Assembly (NCBI GenBank): GCA_018398765.1
Contig: JAHBMJ010003042.1
Location: forward strand, 90,081-154,080
Direction of reading: 5' to 3'
DNA: 64,000 nt
Origin: Chromera velia
Taxonomy: Eukaryota > Sar > Chromeraceae
The position numbers and the translations under genes were made by a program. Below, in pieces: positions 41,572 through 54,143 of this stretch. Every line of letters begins with the position of its first letter. The stretch's first letter is position 1. The notes under the pieces were generated by a model. It made no database searches and had not been told where the DNA came from. It saw only the letters and a program-made list of their open reading frames with translations.

Positions 41572-44500
41572 TCATTCAATCAGAACCACAGGAGGAGTCA
41601 GCAGGTGCACCGTCTGCCAGGCCTCCAGCGACATGCCCTGCAAAGACATCAGTTTGAAAAGGAAGAGCGAGGACATGAGAGAATCGGGCATCAGCAGAGA
41701 AGGGTTCCGGGGGAAAACACGACAGTTTCTCTCTCTCTCTCCCTCCCTCCCCTTCCCCCCCCCTCTCTCTCTGTCTCTGTGCGTGCGTGCGTGCGTGTGT
41801 ATGTGTGAGTGAGTGTGTGAGAGAAGAAAGGCAGAGAGAGAGTATCTGGGAGGGAACGTTCGGACAGAGGAAACAAAGGGAAACAAACGGCCACGTAGGC
41901 ATTAATAGAGAAGTCAACTCAGAACCACAGGTAGAAGAAAAGGAATGTTCAGGACGTCAGGAGGACGCGTAGAAAAAAAAAAGAAAGAGTCGGAAAGAGA
42001 CCAGAGGAGCACTCCGGAGAAGAAGAGGATCACAGAAAGAGATTCACCATAACAGATCGGCTGTAAAGGAAGAAAGTTGCTGAAAGAAAGTTGCTGAATG
42101 TATCTGAGCGAAGAAGCAAAAGACCCTCATCCCAAGCACCTTATGCATGCACCCATGCACCCTTCTCGTCAACGCTGATCCAAAAACGAATGACGAGACT
42201 AAGGCAGACACATCGAATGCTGCAAACAGAACATAAACGCAAACGAAAAAAACGCGCGCACACACAGACCTACGAATACAAGTACAGGCTCACCTCCACC
42301 TCTCTGATGCGAAGTTGGACGACCAGATCGCGAGAGGAGGGCATTTTGGGCATCGGCCCGGTGGGTCCCCTTCTGGCTTCCCTTTCTCTCTCTCTCTGTT
42401 GACGTGCAATGTCCCCAACGTTCTCTTTTCTGACCCACAGGACAGCCTCTTCCCTTGCCTCCACACAAAAATCATCTCTTCTGCTCTCATCCAGATCCCC
42501 ATCCTCGTCCTCCCTGAAGGCATCCTCCGTCTCTCCGTCTCCCGTCTCCTCACCGAACCACTCCTCTGTCAAGCGGGCCCATGCGCCTCCGACGGATTTT
42601 GACACCTGCAGAAAATAAGAAGAGAAATAGAGAAGGAAGAGGGATGACAGACACATCGCAGACGATAACAGGTGCATTCTTTTCAAAGAAAGAAAAGGGG
42701 ATGAAGGAATAAGTTGTGTCCAGATTGAACATCAAGCAGCGTAATGAACGATCAACGATTGCTCTTGTGTGTGAAGGCTGCAAACAAAGAAATCCTGTCG
42801 AAGCTGGTTTTACCCTATATCTCACTCGATTTCCCTCCGCTTGTATTCCCATTCCTTACTCCCTGTCTGCCTACAAACCTTTTCTGAGCACGCGGCAGCC
42901 TGCGGACTCCTCCAGACTCCTCTGGCGTGGTCGTATAGGCCCATCAAGCAGTCCTTCGTCAAAGTATCCACAAGCTTCGACCAGGCCTGCCTCCATCTCG
43001 CCTCACCCTGTCCTTCTTTGCCAAAACCTCTGCGGCCGCCTCTCTTCCAATCACCCTTTCTCTCTTTCTTCTCTTGTGCTCGCCCCTTCTCTCGCTTCTC
43101 TTTGTGTTCCCCTTGCCTCTGTTTCTCACTGCTTTTCCTTGTGCCCATTCCTTGGTCACTTCCGTGTTTTCCAGAAGAAGAGGAAGACGAAGAAGCTGCA
43201 CAGCACTGGAGGCCCTGACGCTGAGAGACCTCCAGAGCACCCTGATCGGCCAGGCCGAAGGTGAGCTCTCTGTCCGTCACGGGTCCGTTCGTGCCCCATG
43301 CAGCCTGGAGGGGGGAAAACAGGACTCTGATGTCCTTCGACGCGGAGGATGAGGATGAGGGCCTCAGGGGGAGACGGCAAAAAGTCAGACGGCCAATGCG
43401 GACATCGACCACCGCGCTCGACACTTCTCTTCCTCTGCAAAGCGACAGGGATGCAAAGGAACGTGAAGGAAAATGCTATTAATATTGCGTGTGCGTGGCT
43501 ACTACTTCGAGACTGTGTGGGTCCGTGAGGGCCTGTGTATGCGTCTGGGTGTTGTTCAACACAGTGCAAGCCAACTCCGTGCACTTTCACCGATTCCCGA
43601 CCAAAAGAAAAACTTACATCAATTTTCGAATCCTTCGCGCACGCACCCTTGCTCTCTCCCTCCCTCCCCCATGCATCCACGCATGTTTGTGTACACGCGC
43701 ATGCAACAACACATGCACGAAGCTGTATCGACCCAGGTGGCTACTTTCACACGCAGCTACGCTGCAAAATTTATGCAAGGCGAAAGATAATCGGCAGATT
43801 CCGGTTGAACGTACAAAAGAGAAGAGACCCCCTTCTCGCCTGTCTTGTTTGCCCTCTGACCGACCGAAGACCGATGGAGAGTTCCAGCACTTCACTGTTT
43901 GTTCTTGTTCCCCTCCTCTCCTTCGGCACTTCACTGATTGTTCCCTTGCGTTGAACGGACATTTCGAGATCCCTCAGGGGCCCGGCGTTGCTCTTCGTGG
44001 AGACCACAAAGGGAGATGAGGCCGTCTGACGCAAACGCCTCTCGAAGTCAGGCACCTTCCATGCCAACCCTCCGGCAGAACGGAACAGAGAGGACTGAGA
44101 GGCTGCCTGCTGAACACACACACACACACACAAAAGAAGGGTAGGTGCGTGGGAGGGGAGAGGATTCTGTGTGTGATCTTGCGTGCTCGGATTCCCGGCC
44201 TCCAACGGTACATCTTGAGATTCCCTCTTGGCCGCCTTTTCCCCTGCCGATCCAAATTTGGCATTTTGCGCCAACGGAGATCTGAAAGAAGAAAAAAGAA
44301 ACTCTTGACTTACAACATCAGGGAGTCAAACCACAACACGCTTTCTTCTGCTCAAAGTCCGTCAACCCTCTTGTCCATCAGACGCAGCAGACAAAATATC
44401 ACCTCTCCGTTCGAATTCAGTAGAGGAAGAAAAAGAGCAAGCACAAGCAAAACGAAGGGCAGCCAAAGGAAAAAGAAGACCGAAGACAAGACACAAACTT

Positions 44501-46555
44501 GATCCTATCTCTTCTCTGACCTCTTTTTCACGCCTCGCTCGTTCCTCCTCCCAATGTTTTTTCTCCTCTCTCCACAAACTCTCCTCTCGTTGCCATCGCT
44601 TGCTCTCCTCTTTCAGCTTCATTCTCTCCTTCGCAACTCCCGCCCTCTCGGAGTCAACCTCCTTCTTCTCCTTTGACAAGGCCGCACGTTCAGACGCAAC
44701 GGACTTCTCCCACTGCGCCCGCTCAGTTGCAAGAGAAGCTTCCTTCTCCTGCAATTTTCGTTCTCTTTCGGCCTTTTCATTCTTCAACTCTGGCCACATC
44801 AACTTGATTTCGCCCGTTCGAGAGTTGATCTCGATCGGATTATCCTCAGCATCGAGCCCATAGTACAGCCACGGAGAGACTTCGCTGCGCTTACCGTCTC
44901 TCACAGTGGCGGTGGGCTGAGGAGACGGGGTGGGATCCTCGGATGGCATAGCAGAAGGGGGGGTCTGTGTGTCTCCGGCTGGCTGAGCGGGTCGACCATT
45001 GCACCCACAAAGCGGTCCACCCCCCGCCTGTGAATGTGCGGAACAGTTCAGAAAGGGACCCCGGCTGCCCCTATGGTCCCCTGCCGGGGTCTTGGGCCTC
45101 TGGTCCCTCGTTGCGGGAGGGGCCTGCCTCGCCCCGCTGTGCTTCACTACCTGCAGCAACCGCAAACAAAATTGAGAAAAGGAAGGAGGGAAAACACAAG
45201 TTTGCTCGCAAGAATGAAGAAGCAGATCCATTTTGACACAAAAGTTCGAAAAGACACAACAACCACTCGAAGATGAAGTGTGAGTCTCAAACCGAAAGAC
45301 ACAGTGGGAAAGAAAGGAAGAGACACAGGACGGACAAGAGAACGCTGCAGCCTCTTTCAGCTGTCGTGTTCCACCGCCTGATTTGCGGGGTCCTTCGACC
45401 GCCGTCTAGACACAGACAGACCGATAGACATTCGGATTGAAAGCCTGATAGAGACAGGTAAAGAAGCAGAGACTGTGCCTTCTGTTCTTTTCCCGTTTTA
45501 CCCACAGAGAGAGAGGGCGGGGGGTCTCCAAGAGAAACCGAGAGAGAGGGAGGTCGTATACGTAAGGGAAACAGACAGTCGATCTATGAGGGGGAGAGAG
45601 ACAGAGGACATAACAGAAAAGCAGAATTGATATACGAGGAGAGGCACATCCCTGCTGTCCTCGGAAGGACTTACCGAGCGCAGGGAGACGCCTGCAGAGA
45701 TGACGAGAACGAGGAAGGAGAGCTTGAAGTAGAAAGAGCCCAGACCCCCGATTTGGATGGGGAAAGACTGCAGAGACGGTTGGGCTCTCAGATGGCTGTT
45801 CACACCCAACAAGAAGACCTCTTTTTCTTCCTCTGCGTTCTCTTTCTCTTCTTCTTCTTCCTCCTCTTCTTCTTCTTCAGCCTCGTCTCCTTTCGGTTTC
45901 ACCAACATGCCAGGAGCGGTCTCACTGGTCTTCTCCTTTGTTTCCTCCTCCTTCTTTGTCTCTGTGCTCTCGGGTACAATGACCATACTGGCACTCGGGC
46001 CTTCAGTCTCGTCAAGGTCGACTAGCACTGCCTCGTTCTCATTGCCGTCAGCGTCGGAGCGTTTGAGGTTCACACTGGCTTCAGACTGTAAGTCTTCCTC
46101 CTGCTCTTTCTGAGAACCAACACGGTCCAGAAGGACAAAGGAACTATCCTCCTGGTCGGTGGTCTCTTGAATCGCGTCAAGCCGAACGAAGCAAGAGGCC
46201 GTCTCTTTTCGTCTCTGGATATGATTCCAGAGGTCCTCGTCAGTCTCGATGGCGATGGTCTGCTGCTCTTCTTCGACTGCAGCGCCGAGAAAGAGAGGGA
46301 CACAGGGAGAAACATTCGCAACGCAGAGAGGAGATAGTCCAAAAGTAGGGCACACAAAAGCTGGTCACATTCCATACAAGTAGACATACCTTGAAGTTTG
46401 ATCTCTCCAGTCTTTCCGCCAGTTTTCTCACGGATGAACTCCTTCACTTCCTCAATGGTTTCGGGGAAACAGGGGAAGCGAACGATCCTGTCCCCAACCT
46501 TGACCTTGAAGGCCACGATTCCGGCATCCCCGCTTGACATGTTCTTTCTCTCCAC
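41572..46555 (-). CDS. PB1-domain protein with membrane segment, WW-like motif and coiled coil, 8 exons
   Basis: Exons 46555-46390, 46276-45675, 45150-44495, 44281-44212, 44106-43865, 43434-42879, 42605-42294 and 41637-41572; phases agree and the total is 889 residues. Exons 1-2 encode a PB1 fold (AFKVKVGDRIVRFPCF, then QQTIAIETDEDLWNHIQRR), the module by which signalling and autophagy adaptors form heterodimers. Then follow an acidic stretch with a run of 12 Glu, a hydrophobic helix near 237-254 (FKLSFLVLVISAGVSL) and a Pro/Gly-rich linker. WLYYGLDAEDNPIEINSRTG resembles a degenerate WW domain; a charged coiled coil follows at about 376-472, and the C-terminus is helical (WRQAWSKLVDTLTKDCLMGL) with a hydrophobic end (VHLLTPPVVLIE). 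The exon 3-4 and 4-5 junctions use weak donors and are least sure. Function unknown: a membrane-anchored PB1 adaptor is inferred. It is divergent from the gene at 47450. Confidence 0.75.
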
Positions 46556-47449
46556 AACTAAGCCAGGAGGACGAAAACACTGTGTGAAGAGAGAGACGCC
46601 ACGAAAATTGAAATGCGCCCTGCAAGTAGAGGAGTGCCGATTGCAGACAACGTGGGGCTGTCACAAAGAACAAAGAATCACCCTTCCTCCGTACCAAGCT
46701 GTGTGGTTTGGCAAGCTGTTGATAGAAGCGGGGCTGGAAAAGGCCGAAGAGAACTTAGTCAGTATAACTCAACAGCATTCAGCAGCCCTTTTTCAACGCA
46801 AATCTGGCCCAATTTTGACACACTGATTTGAGGACATCAACATGCAGGACCCAAAAATCTTACTATACTATACTATACTATACTCGCGTCTGAGATGACT
46901 GCGTCGGAGTACCCACCACATGCAACAACGTCGGCGCGCAGCGCGCGCCCACTCTCGTGCACCCAAAAGACCCCGGCCACCTATACAAATTTCTGCACTC
47001 CGTGATATAGGAATTGACAGGACCCCGGATGGACCCCGGCCATGCATGGCCATGCAAATTCCGACAACACGATCGACTCACCATCGACTCACTTCAAAGG
47101 TGCAGTTAGGGCTCTGAGGCTCTCTCACTCTCTCAGCTCACTCGAGTACTCAGAGATCCTGTATGACATGGGTCACTTAAAGGGACGGTGCGTTCCAGTG
47201 TTCTCTGCAAAGAAGTTGGATCCTACGATATACATCCGTCTCCCCTAGCTTTCAGTCTGATTTCAGTTTCTCTCAGCAGACTCCCTCCAGGATCCTGAAG
47301 CCTTGACCGGTCTACCTGTCTCATCGCGATTTCTTTTCCTACTGCACGGTACTTCTGATTGCGGACGTTCCATCAGAAGTTACAGAATCCACACCTAAAG
47401 GAGGAAAGGAAAGAGACGTTCTTTTCCTGGCTGTTTTGTCGATCTAGAG
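46556..47449. promoter_or_regulatory. Shared upstream region of the PB1 gene and the 318-residue gene
   Basis: 894 bp between outward-facing start codons. Next to the PB1 start is GC-balanced leader sequence; a repeat fragment (46862-46959) sits in the middle, followed by ATGCATGG near 47042. No core promoter element was recognised. Confidence 0.4.
46862..46959. repeat. Repeat family D fragment with TACTA pentanucleotide array
   Basis: A short TACTA array is followed by a GC-rich segment (46911-46959: ACCCACCACATGCAACAACG, then CGGCGCGCAGCGC). The segment recurs at 56480-56527 with about 4 changes in 48 bp. This is probably a retroposon end on the minus strand with its own 5-bp tail unit. 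Confidence 0.65.
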
Positions 47450-49328
47450 ATGGAACGACAGTCTCGCGGTCTCCTAAGGGGTCTCCTTTCTTCGGACCCT
47501 CTTTGCCTCAAAAAACAGCCCTCGTTCCAGAAAAATCCCGGCAGACCTTGGGAAACTTTGGTGATGAGTCACCGGCAGAGTTTACGAAGCTTGTGTTTGT
47601 CGCCGGCAGTGCGTGCGTCGTCGTCACCCAGGAGGATGGCAGCTCACCAAATGGCCTCCCGGGCCTCCGATTCTCGAGACATCAAACCGACTAGCTTCCG
47701 AGTTATGGGGTCGAAGGGTATGGTGTACTTCACTCCCAAAGCCGGTAGGTGCATGTATGTGGAACGAAATGTGAAACGGAAAGACGCATGTAGGGGCAGT
47801 GAGTGGCATGCAGGAGAAAGGGGACTCGGGGGACATGCACCTTGCATGGACTTGCGAAGGCACGTCAAAGAATATATTCTCTCCATCTATCTTCTTTGGG
47901 AGTCTCCATCCACCCTGAACTGCTGCAGGGTGGTCGTCACTCGCGTGTGCAGCCCTGCTTCAGCACGTCGCTCTGATAATTTGCTGATCAGCTTGGTACC
48001 TACCACATCCGATTCTCACCCTTTTTTCTTCGCCCCTGTCTTCGGCCGGAAGCATGTGTGTTGGTTTCTCATTCAAAGTCTCTTCAATGGCCGCCAGTCT
48101 GCCTTGTGTTCTTGTCTAGGACCCTTGTTTGACTCATTGGTGACCCGCCTGCATAGGAAAATGGGGATCGACTTCTTGAATCCCCCAGGCAGTGTCTGTC
48201 GATCCGTTTGAAAGATTGGTTGTTGCCTCATTGGTCGAGGGAGAGAAACGGAGACGGCAAGCGGCTCTTCGTGCTTCAACCACTGACGGTGCATGTGTTG
48301 ATCATTTTGTTCCGTGCTGTCACATGCGTTTTCGGCTTTTGTCCCGACCGACCGAACTTCCCTTCTCGCACGTACATGCGTAAAGCATACTAGAGTACCG
48401 GGAGAAGAGACCAAGCCGCTACGTTGAAACGAACAAAAAACGACTGATGGCCTTGCTCGCAACTCTGAATTCTCTCTATATCTATCTATCTATCTATCTA
48501 TCTATCTCTGTCTATCTATCTATCTATCTATCTTCTATCTATCTTCTATCTCTCCCTCCATCCATCCCTCTTTCTTAGCTCTCTTGCACGGACAGGGGAT
48601 ACATACATATACAAATAGTCAGGGAGAGAGAGAGAGACTCACACAAAAAACTCCTATGTGCGCATACAGCGAGATTCCGGTACGACGAGCAGAGGGACAC
48701 TTGGGAGGCCGTCAGAGAGCCTGCAGGCGTTTTCGTGGAATTCTTTCGACGCTGCGGGTGCGTGGGTTGGTGGGTTGGCATGTTTTTGTTTGGATGATTC
48801 GGTATAGCTTTCCTTCAATTTAATTTTCAGTTGAAGAAATTCCTTTTCCCTCTCGGCTGGCGGTCGCTCATGCTTGCTTTTTTTATGGGACGAAGGAAGA
48901 CCAGAGCTTGTTTCTACCAGGAAGGTACATAAGAAAGAAAGTGGACGGATGGAACAGACGGATACCCACCTTGAAATGCACGTCCATTTCCGGAGATGCA
49001 GGCATGATGACTGGACCTCCCGCTCTCTCTTTCTGTCTCTCTCCTGCTCATGAGAGAGCTCTGTGCGTGAGAGAGCTGGAGTGTCAATGCAGAAGTGAGG
49101 GAGTGAGAGAGTGAGGGAATGTGGGGACACTTTGCCATGTTTCTGCCAACGGTCGCGCTCCTGCGTTTCTGACTACTTTCTTCCCCGCGTTCAATCTTTC
49201 TTTCTTTCTTTGCCTCTGTGCAGAAATAGATTCGAAAGATTCTCTTCGTCTCCCTTCTTTCTTGGAGGACGGGATCTAGGGTGGGTCTGTCGGTGTGTGT
49301 GTGTGTTTTTGTGTGTGTGTGTGTGTGT

Positions 49329-49396
<68 letters not shown>

Positions 49397-49887
49397 GAGA
49401 GAGGGGACAGAGGAAGAGAGAATATTGTGAGTGTCTGTACTCTGGTTTAGGAGGTGAAAGCGGGCAAATCCGTGGAGGCAGGCAGACAGGCAGGCTGAAA
49501 AGGCACGAAATGTTTGTCCTGGCTTTTTGGTCTGCCTCCGTTCCTTTCGTCTCAGTTTGTGGTGCAGCAGAAGAGGAGGGGAGACTCATAAATTCTTCTC
49601 GGAGAGGCAGACTTGGGACAGTTTTTTTCCTGCCTCCATCATCTTTGTTACTTCGGGGGATCTCTTTTCTTTTTGGTTGACTGCCGTTCTTTTTTTTTTT
49701 TTACCTCTTTTCTTACTTATGATTTTTCACTCACACATATCTGCAATCCATTTTGAACGTCTGTGTCATTTCTTGTTTTCAAAGTTCTCTTTTTATGATT
49801 TTCGTCGTGTTTGTAGATCCGTTCTCGCGGCTACCGGAGACGAAAATCGTTCCGTCGATTTTCTCTCGAGGGACGAAAAACGGGTCC

Positions 49888-49926
<39 letters not shown>

Positions 49927-50017
49927 CGTCTGTCTGTCTGTCCTTTGTCTTTGTTCTTTCTTCCTTTTGTCTGTTGTGTTCATGAAGAAAAAGAGGGAGA
50001 AGACGAAGAAACATATA

Positions 50018-50053
<36 letters not shown>

Positions 50054-50389
50054 TCTCTTCCCACGTTGTCTGAGCGACCGTGCCGATTTTCGGTGTCTGG
50101 ACCTTTCTCTTTTTTTTTAAAAAAAAGAAGGGGAAAGAGTCATGTAGTTTGTCTGTTATTTTGTCTGCACCCTGACTTAGTTGCTCGCCTTTTCGTCCTC
50201 TTTTGGCATGTGCGGCAGGTCTCTCAGTCTGTTTGAAGTGGGTGTAAGGCTTGCTGTCTGCTTTTGCTTTTGCTTCTGGATTGAATCGACCGACTTCATT
50301 GCGGATTTCTTGGCTCGTGTGGGGTTTGTGTGTCGATTAGTGAGGTGTAAGCAAGTTGAAAAACGAACAATAAAGAAAAAGCCAAACAG

Positions 50390-50426
<37 letters not shown>

Positions 50427-51008
50427 GCAGGGAAACAACAAAAGTGCTTCAAACAAAATCCCTCTGCACATATCGATGGTCGTGTCCCCCGTTGGATTCT
50501 ATCCCGTGTTACACGGCAGCTGCTTATCTGTTCCCATATCCTTTATGTCTTTTCTGTCGCGCCCATTCTCTCTCTCCCCCCTCTATTTGGATCCACCAGG
50601 ATACGTGTACATGTATGCATGTGGGTCTTATATTCGTGTTCCCGTTTCACCGCGTCAATCCCGTTAACATGCCGACTGTTGTCCTCATTCCATAAGCAGA
50701 AATTTTCTGTCGGGTTCAACTCAGAGGATGCCATCAAACCTGTCTCTTTGCGTTTGGAGGTCCGTCACCCTGACTGTCTGTTTTCTTCTTCAAAGAACTT
50801 ATGAACGATTTCTTTCGCGCATAATATTTCAGGGAGTTGCAAGGAGATGTGAGGAAATGCAAGCTGTCCGTTCCTCCTCCTCCTCCTGGGTTTGCACTTC
50901 TCATGTGAATTCCTTCCAGCCATGCAGGGGGGACTCTGGACTCGGGGGGCGTTTGAGAGAAGAGAAGAGAAGAAAGCAACATCAGGCCAACTGCATGCAG
51001 TGCACACG

Positions 51009-51076
<68 letters not shown>

Positions 51077-51896
51077 CAGAATCCACATAATTGTTCTCCT
51101 AGAGCCGCGTGCGTGGACTGTTCGTTCGTTCGTTCTTGCACGTGTGTCTGTCATCTATCGATCGGTCTTTCTCACCAAATGAACTGCATTTCTCCTGTAT
51201 TTGCCGGGTTGACGGATGCGTTGGGAGTAGAAGACTTGTGTCGCTTCTGCTTTTCCATGAAAAGCACAATATGCCTGTGCGAAAATGCACGATTGAGCGA
51301 ACGAGCAGGCATTCAGGGGAAAGAGCAAGAGAGAGAGAGAACACGAGAGAGAGAGAGAGAGAGAGAGAGGAGAGGGAGAAATCAAAGAAGGTACAACTCA
51401 CTATTGGATCTGCGTGTGTGCTTGCAGCTCTTCCCCGGGACACCAGACGGCCAAACGAAGGATACCGAGGCAGCAGAGGAAGCTACTGGTGGGAAGGGAG
51501 ACAGAGACAGTCCGGCGACAGCGTCGGACCTGGAGGTCGCCATGAGGAGGAGCGAGCTTCTGCACCTGCAGGGCTTTCTCCGGGTGAGTGAGTAAAAATC
51601 TGCACAGTGCACAAATTTGTCTCTTTGGGCTTGTGTGTGTCTCTTTCCCTCCCCCCTCACCCACTCACTCACTCCCCGTCCACCTCCCATCTCACGCACA
51701 CACTCTGGGGGGAAGGGGGGCGGGGGAGGATTGCACACACATTTGTGTGGGGGTCTGATGGGGTCTGTCTTCTTGCTTGTTGAAGATAAGGAGAAACGGA
51801 AAGAAAGAACATTATCTACCTGTGTCTTGCTCGTCTTGTCTCAATGACTTTTTTCTTTCTTTCTTTTTTCCTTCTCTATTTTTCTCTTTTCTGAAT

Positions 51897-51936
<40 letters not shown>

Positions 51937-52061
51937 CTCATGCATGGATGGATGCACGTGCGCATGCACCTTGACTTCAGGAGATCTTGCCCGCAGTCTA
52001 CGGGTGGCAAGTTCTTGAAGATCCCCGACGCGTTGTAGCATTTGCTTCAAATCCTGATTGA
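47450..52061 (+). CDS. Unrecognised 318-residue protein, 9 exons
   Basis: Exons 47450-47744, 48193-48288, 48670-48757, 49224-49280, 49817-49883, 50700-50759, 50833-50889, 51428-51583 and 51981-52061. All eight junctions keep phase and the total is exactly 318 codons plus stop, which strongly supports a real gene. Residues 1-70 are Arg/Ser/Leu-rich with almost no acid, like an organelle-targeting leader. The body is helical and charged (FERLVVASLVEGEKRRRQAA; FRYDEQRDTWEAVREPAGVF), then FFLGGRDLG, FLSRDEKRKFSVGFNSEDAI, a Ser-run linker and a C-terminal helix (RRSELLHLQGFLREILPAVY) ending WQVLEDPRRVVAFASNPD. No family was recognised. An organelle-directed lineage-specific protein is inferred. 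Introns are rich in CT/GT and TCTG microsatellites. Confidence 0.75.
48478..48552. repeat. TATC tetranucleotide microsatellite
   Basis: (TATC)n array, slightly interrupted, in intron 2 of the 318-residue gene. Confidence 0.95.
49291..49393. repeat. TG/TC/TG compound microsatellite
   Basis: Directly follows the splice donor at 49281 in intron 4 of the 318-residue gene. Confidence 0.95.
49886..50057. repeat. Two TCTG tetranucleotide arrays
   Basis: (TCTG)n at 49886-49945 begins right after the exon ending at 49883; a second array lies at about 50018-50055. Both are in intron 5 of the 318-residue gene. Confidence 0.95.
51013..51076. repeat. CA/GA compound microsatellite
   Basis: (CA)n then (GA)n in intron 7 of the 318-residue gene; its strand orientation is opposite to that in most introns here. 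A further GA array lies at about 51330-51370. Confidence 0.95.
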
Positions 52062-52884
52062 CACGGAGCCTGTCAACCAGACAAAAATGACGGAAAGCAG
52101 TTTAAGCAGAAAGCGACTTTACAGAAGTTATACATGATAAGTTTGTATACGCGTAATAATACGTCGCGTATACACGACAATCATCTTTGAAAATGGGCAG
52201 CGGCTGGGGCTTGTAATTGATTGGTTCAAGAGGTGTGTTATAAGTATTAAGTATTAATTACATTGATTATATCACAATAATAATGATATGTGCAAAGATG
52301 TGCGTGCATATGGCTGCTCTATGTAAGAAGGCCGGAAAGCCAACGCGGATCCAGAGCCGTGGCTCGAACAACGAACAATCATGCAGAAGCGGCCAGGGCA
52401 ACAGACTCTGGCGGGCCCCGAGGGCGGGGTCTGATACCTCAGCTTAGGCTGGGGAACGCCCCGCCCTGCTAGCTCTGGCGACAGATAGACATAGCGGGAA
52501 GGCCCTAGGGCGGAACATATCAATCAATAAAAAAAAAAATCAAGAAGCCATTGTAAGTTGAGGCCCTATAGTGGCTTGGGCTAGGGCTTGGGTCATGGTG
52601 CAGTTAACATAAGACAATTATCCCAAAATATTCTAGAAAATATTAAACCTAGGAAGGCAATCCTCCAGCTAGATATTAATTTATCTTATCTTATCCTATA
52701 TCTGAATTGGGTGACTTCTAAAAGATAAAATAGTGACAGTGTCTTAGGGCACGGTGGACATCAATAAATCACTTATCACTTATCACTTAATGTTAAATTT
52801 GATAGAAATTATAATTAAACACTATTTAAGCACTACTTGCTAGGATTCTTGCTAGATTGATTGACTGATTGATAGCTAAATTAA
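52062..52884. other. AT-rich intergenic stretch with retroposon debris
   Basis: Contains no gene. It holds a LINE family A tail copy (52334-52529) and, at about 52650-52700, a family C-like tail: a GGCAATCCTCC hairpin arm followed by a TATCT/TATCC simple repeat. Confidence 0.6.
52334..52529 (+). mobile_element. 5'-truncated LINE family A copy
   Basis: About 195 bp that match 53933-54128 with roughly six differences (about 97 percent). It ends in AACATATCAATCAAT and an A-rich run. Only the 3' untranslated end of the LINE is present. A 60-codon ORF on it is a by-product. Confidence 0.88.
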
Positions 52885-54143
52885 TAACCATTGATATAGA
52901 TTCCGTGGTAGCCTGAAGCCTCCCCGGCGAAGTTTCCATTGTGTCTAGCGCCGTAGGGCAGAGAGGAACACAGGTTGTCAACGAGAGAGTGGACAGGATA
53001 GAGAGATGGCTGCTCAAGAGAACAAAAAATGAGCTAGACGAGAAGAAGAGAGAGGCGTTTACACATAGAATAGAAAGAAACATAAGAGAGAAGAGCAGTC
53101 AGGAGAAGGCAGAACTGACAGGAGTGATGATGGCTGACGTACACAGAAAGGTCTCAAAGGGAAACCGTCTCCACCTTTCTTTGTTTGAAGACAGAGCAGG
53201 TAAAAAGGTTGGCTCGACAATGAAAATAGACAGAGAGAGAATAGGGAGAGCCCCTTTTTGCTATACGAGAGTGGCGCCGCGATCGGAACACAGGAGGAGA
53301 GCAGCATGCAGGGTGGGAGACAGGGCTGTGGCTGCAACTCAGGGAAAAATTCCGGTAAGGGGGGGAGAGAAGGTGCCGTTACAGAAAAGGATGTGCCAGT
53401 TCTGTTGAGGGTGGTTGGGAATCGAGGTGGTGGAAGATGAAATCCATCTGGTGATAGAATGTCCTGTTTTTGACAGAAAGAGAGCAGAGATGTTCAGAAA
53501 GATAGAAGAGAAATGGGACAGCAAGATGGAAGAAAGAGCCAGAAAGGCAGCCACAGAAAGAGAAGGGCTCAACAAAGAAGAGGGAAAAAGAGACAACTCG
53601 ACGCTTTTCTGTTTTCTGTTGAATGAATGTTATGTCGGAGTGGATGAGTTTTTGGGATGAGCGTTATTTAGATGGAGGGTGTTTAAGGAGTGTCCAGGAT
53701 GGTACAGACATATAGAGGGAGACGCTTTGGCAGCCAGACATGCAGGAATCACCGGAAGGCAGCGGGCGATCGAGAGACTAACAAAAGAATATGAGGAGAC
53801 AATTGATAACTTAGAGACGACCGAAGGAGCGTTAGGGTGGGGAAGGAGGGAGCCGCAGAAGAAGATTGATAAAGCAAACAAGAAGAGCGAGGAAGCCCAA
53901 ATCACATGCCGTTTCAGATCGATTTTCAGGCTGGAAAGCCAACGCGGATCCAGAGCTGTGGTTCGAACAACGAACAATCATGCAGCAGCGGCCAGGGTAA
54001 CAGACTCTGGCGGGCCCCGAGGGTGGGGTCTGATACCTCAGCTTAGGCTGGGGAACGCCCCGCCCTGCTAGCTCTGGCGACAGATAGACATAGCGGGAAG
54101 GCCCTAGGGCGGAACATATCAATCAATCAATCAAAATCAATCA
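52885..54143 (+). mobile_element. Non-LTR retrotransposon (LINE), C-terminal coding end and 3' UTR
   Basis: From about 52941 to 53940 one frame is open apart from two in-frame TGA codons (53406 and 53658). It encodes the C-terminal end of a LINE reverse-transcriptase protein: a basic helical region, then a terminal zinc-knuckle-like signature (MCQFC, about 13 residues, then EVEDEIHLVIECPVFDRKRA), as at the end of many LINE ORF2 proteins. A helical tail follows (GDALAARHAGITGRQRAIER). The polymerase domain is missing, so the copy is 5'-truncated; its exact left edge is not seen. The 3' UTR (53933-54128) has a CCGCCC/GGGCGG-capable stem, AACATATC and an (AATC)n tail. The clade is not assigned. 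Confidence 0.8.

Noticed and set aside
43074-43264. Plus-strand LRR-like reading (ALEALTLRDLQ) ending at a GTGAGC donor
   Set aside because: Attractive in isolation, but it is antisense to PB1-gene exon 6, whose phases agree on both sides.
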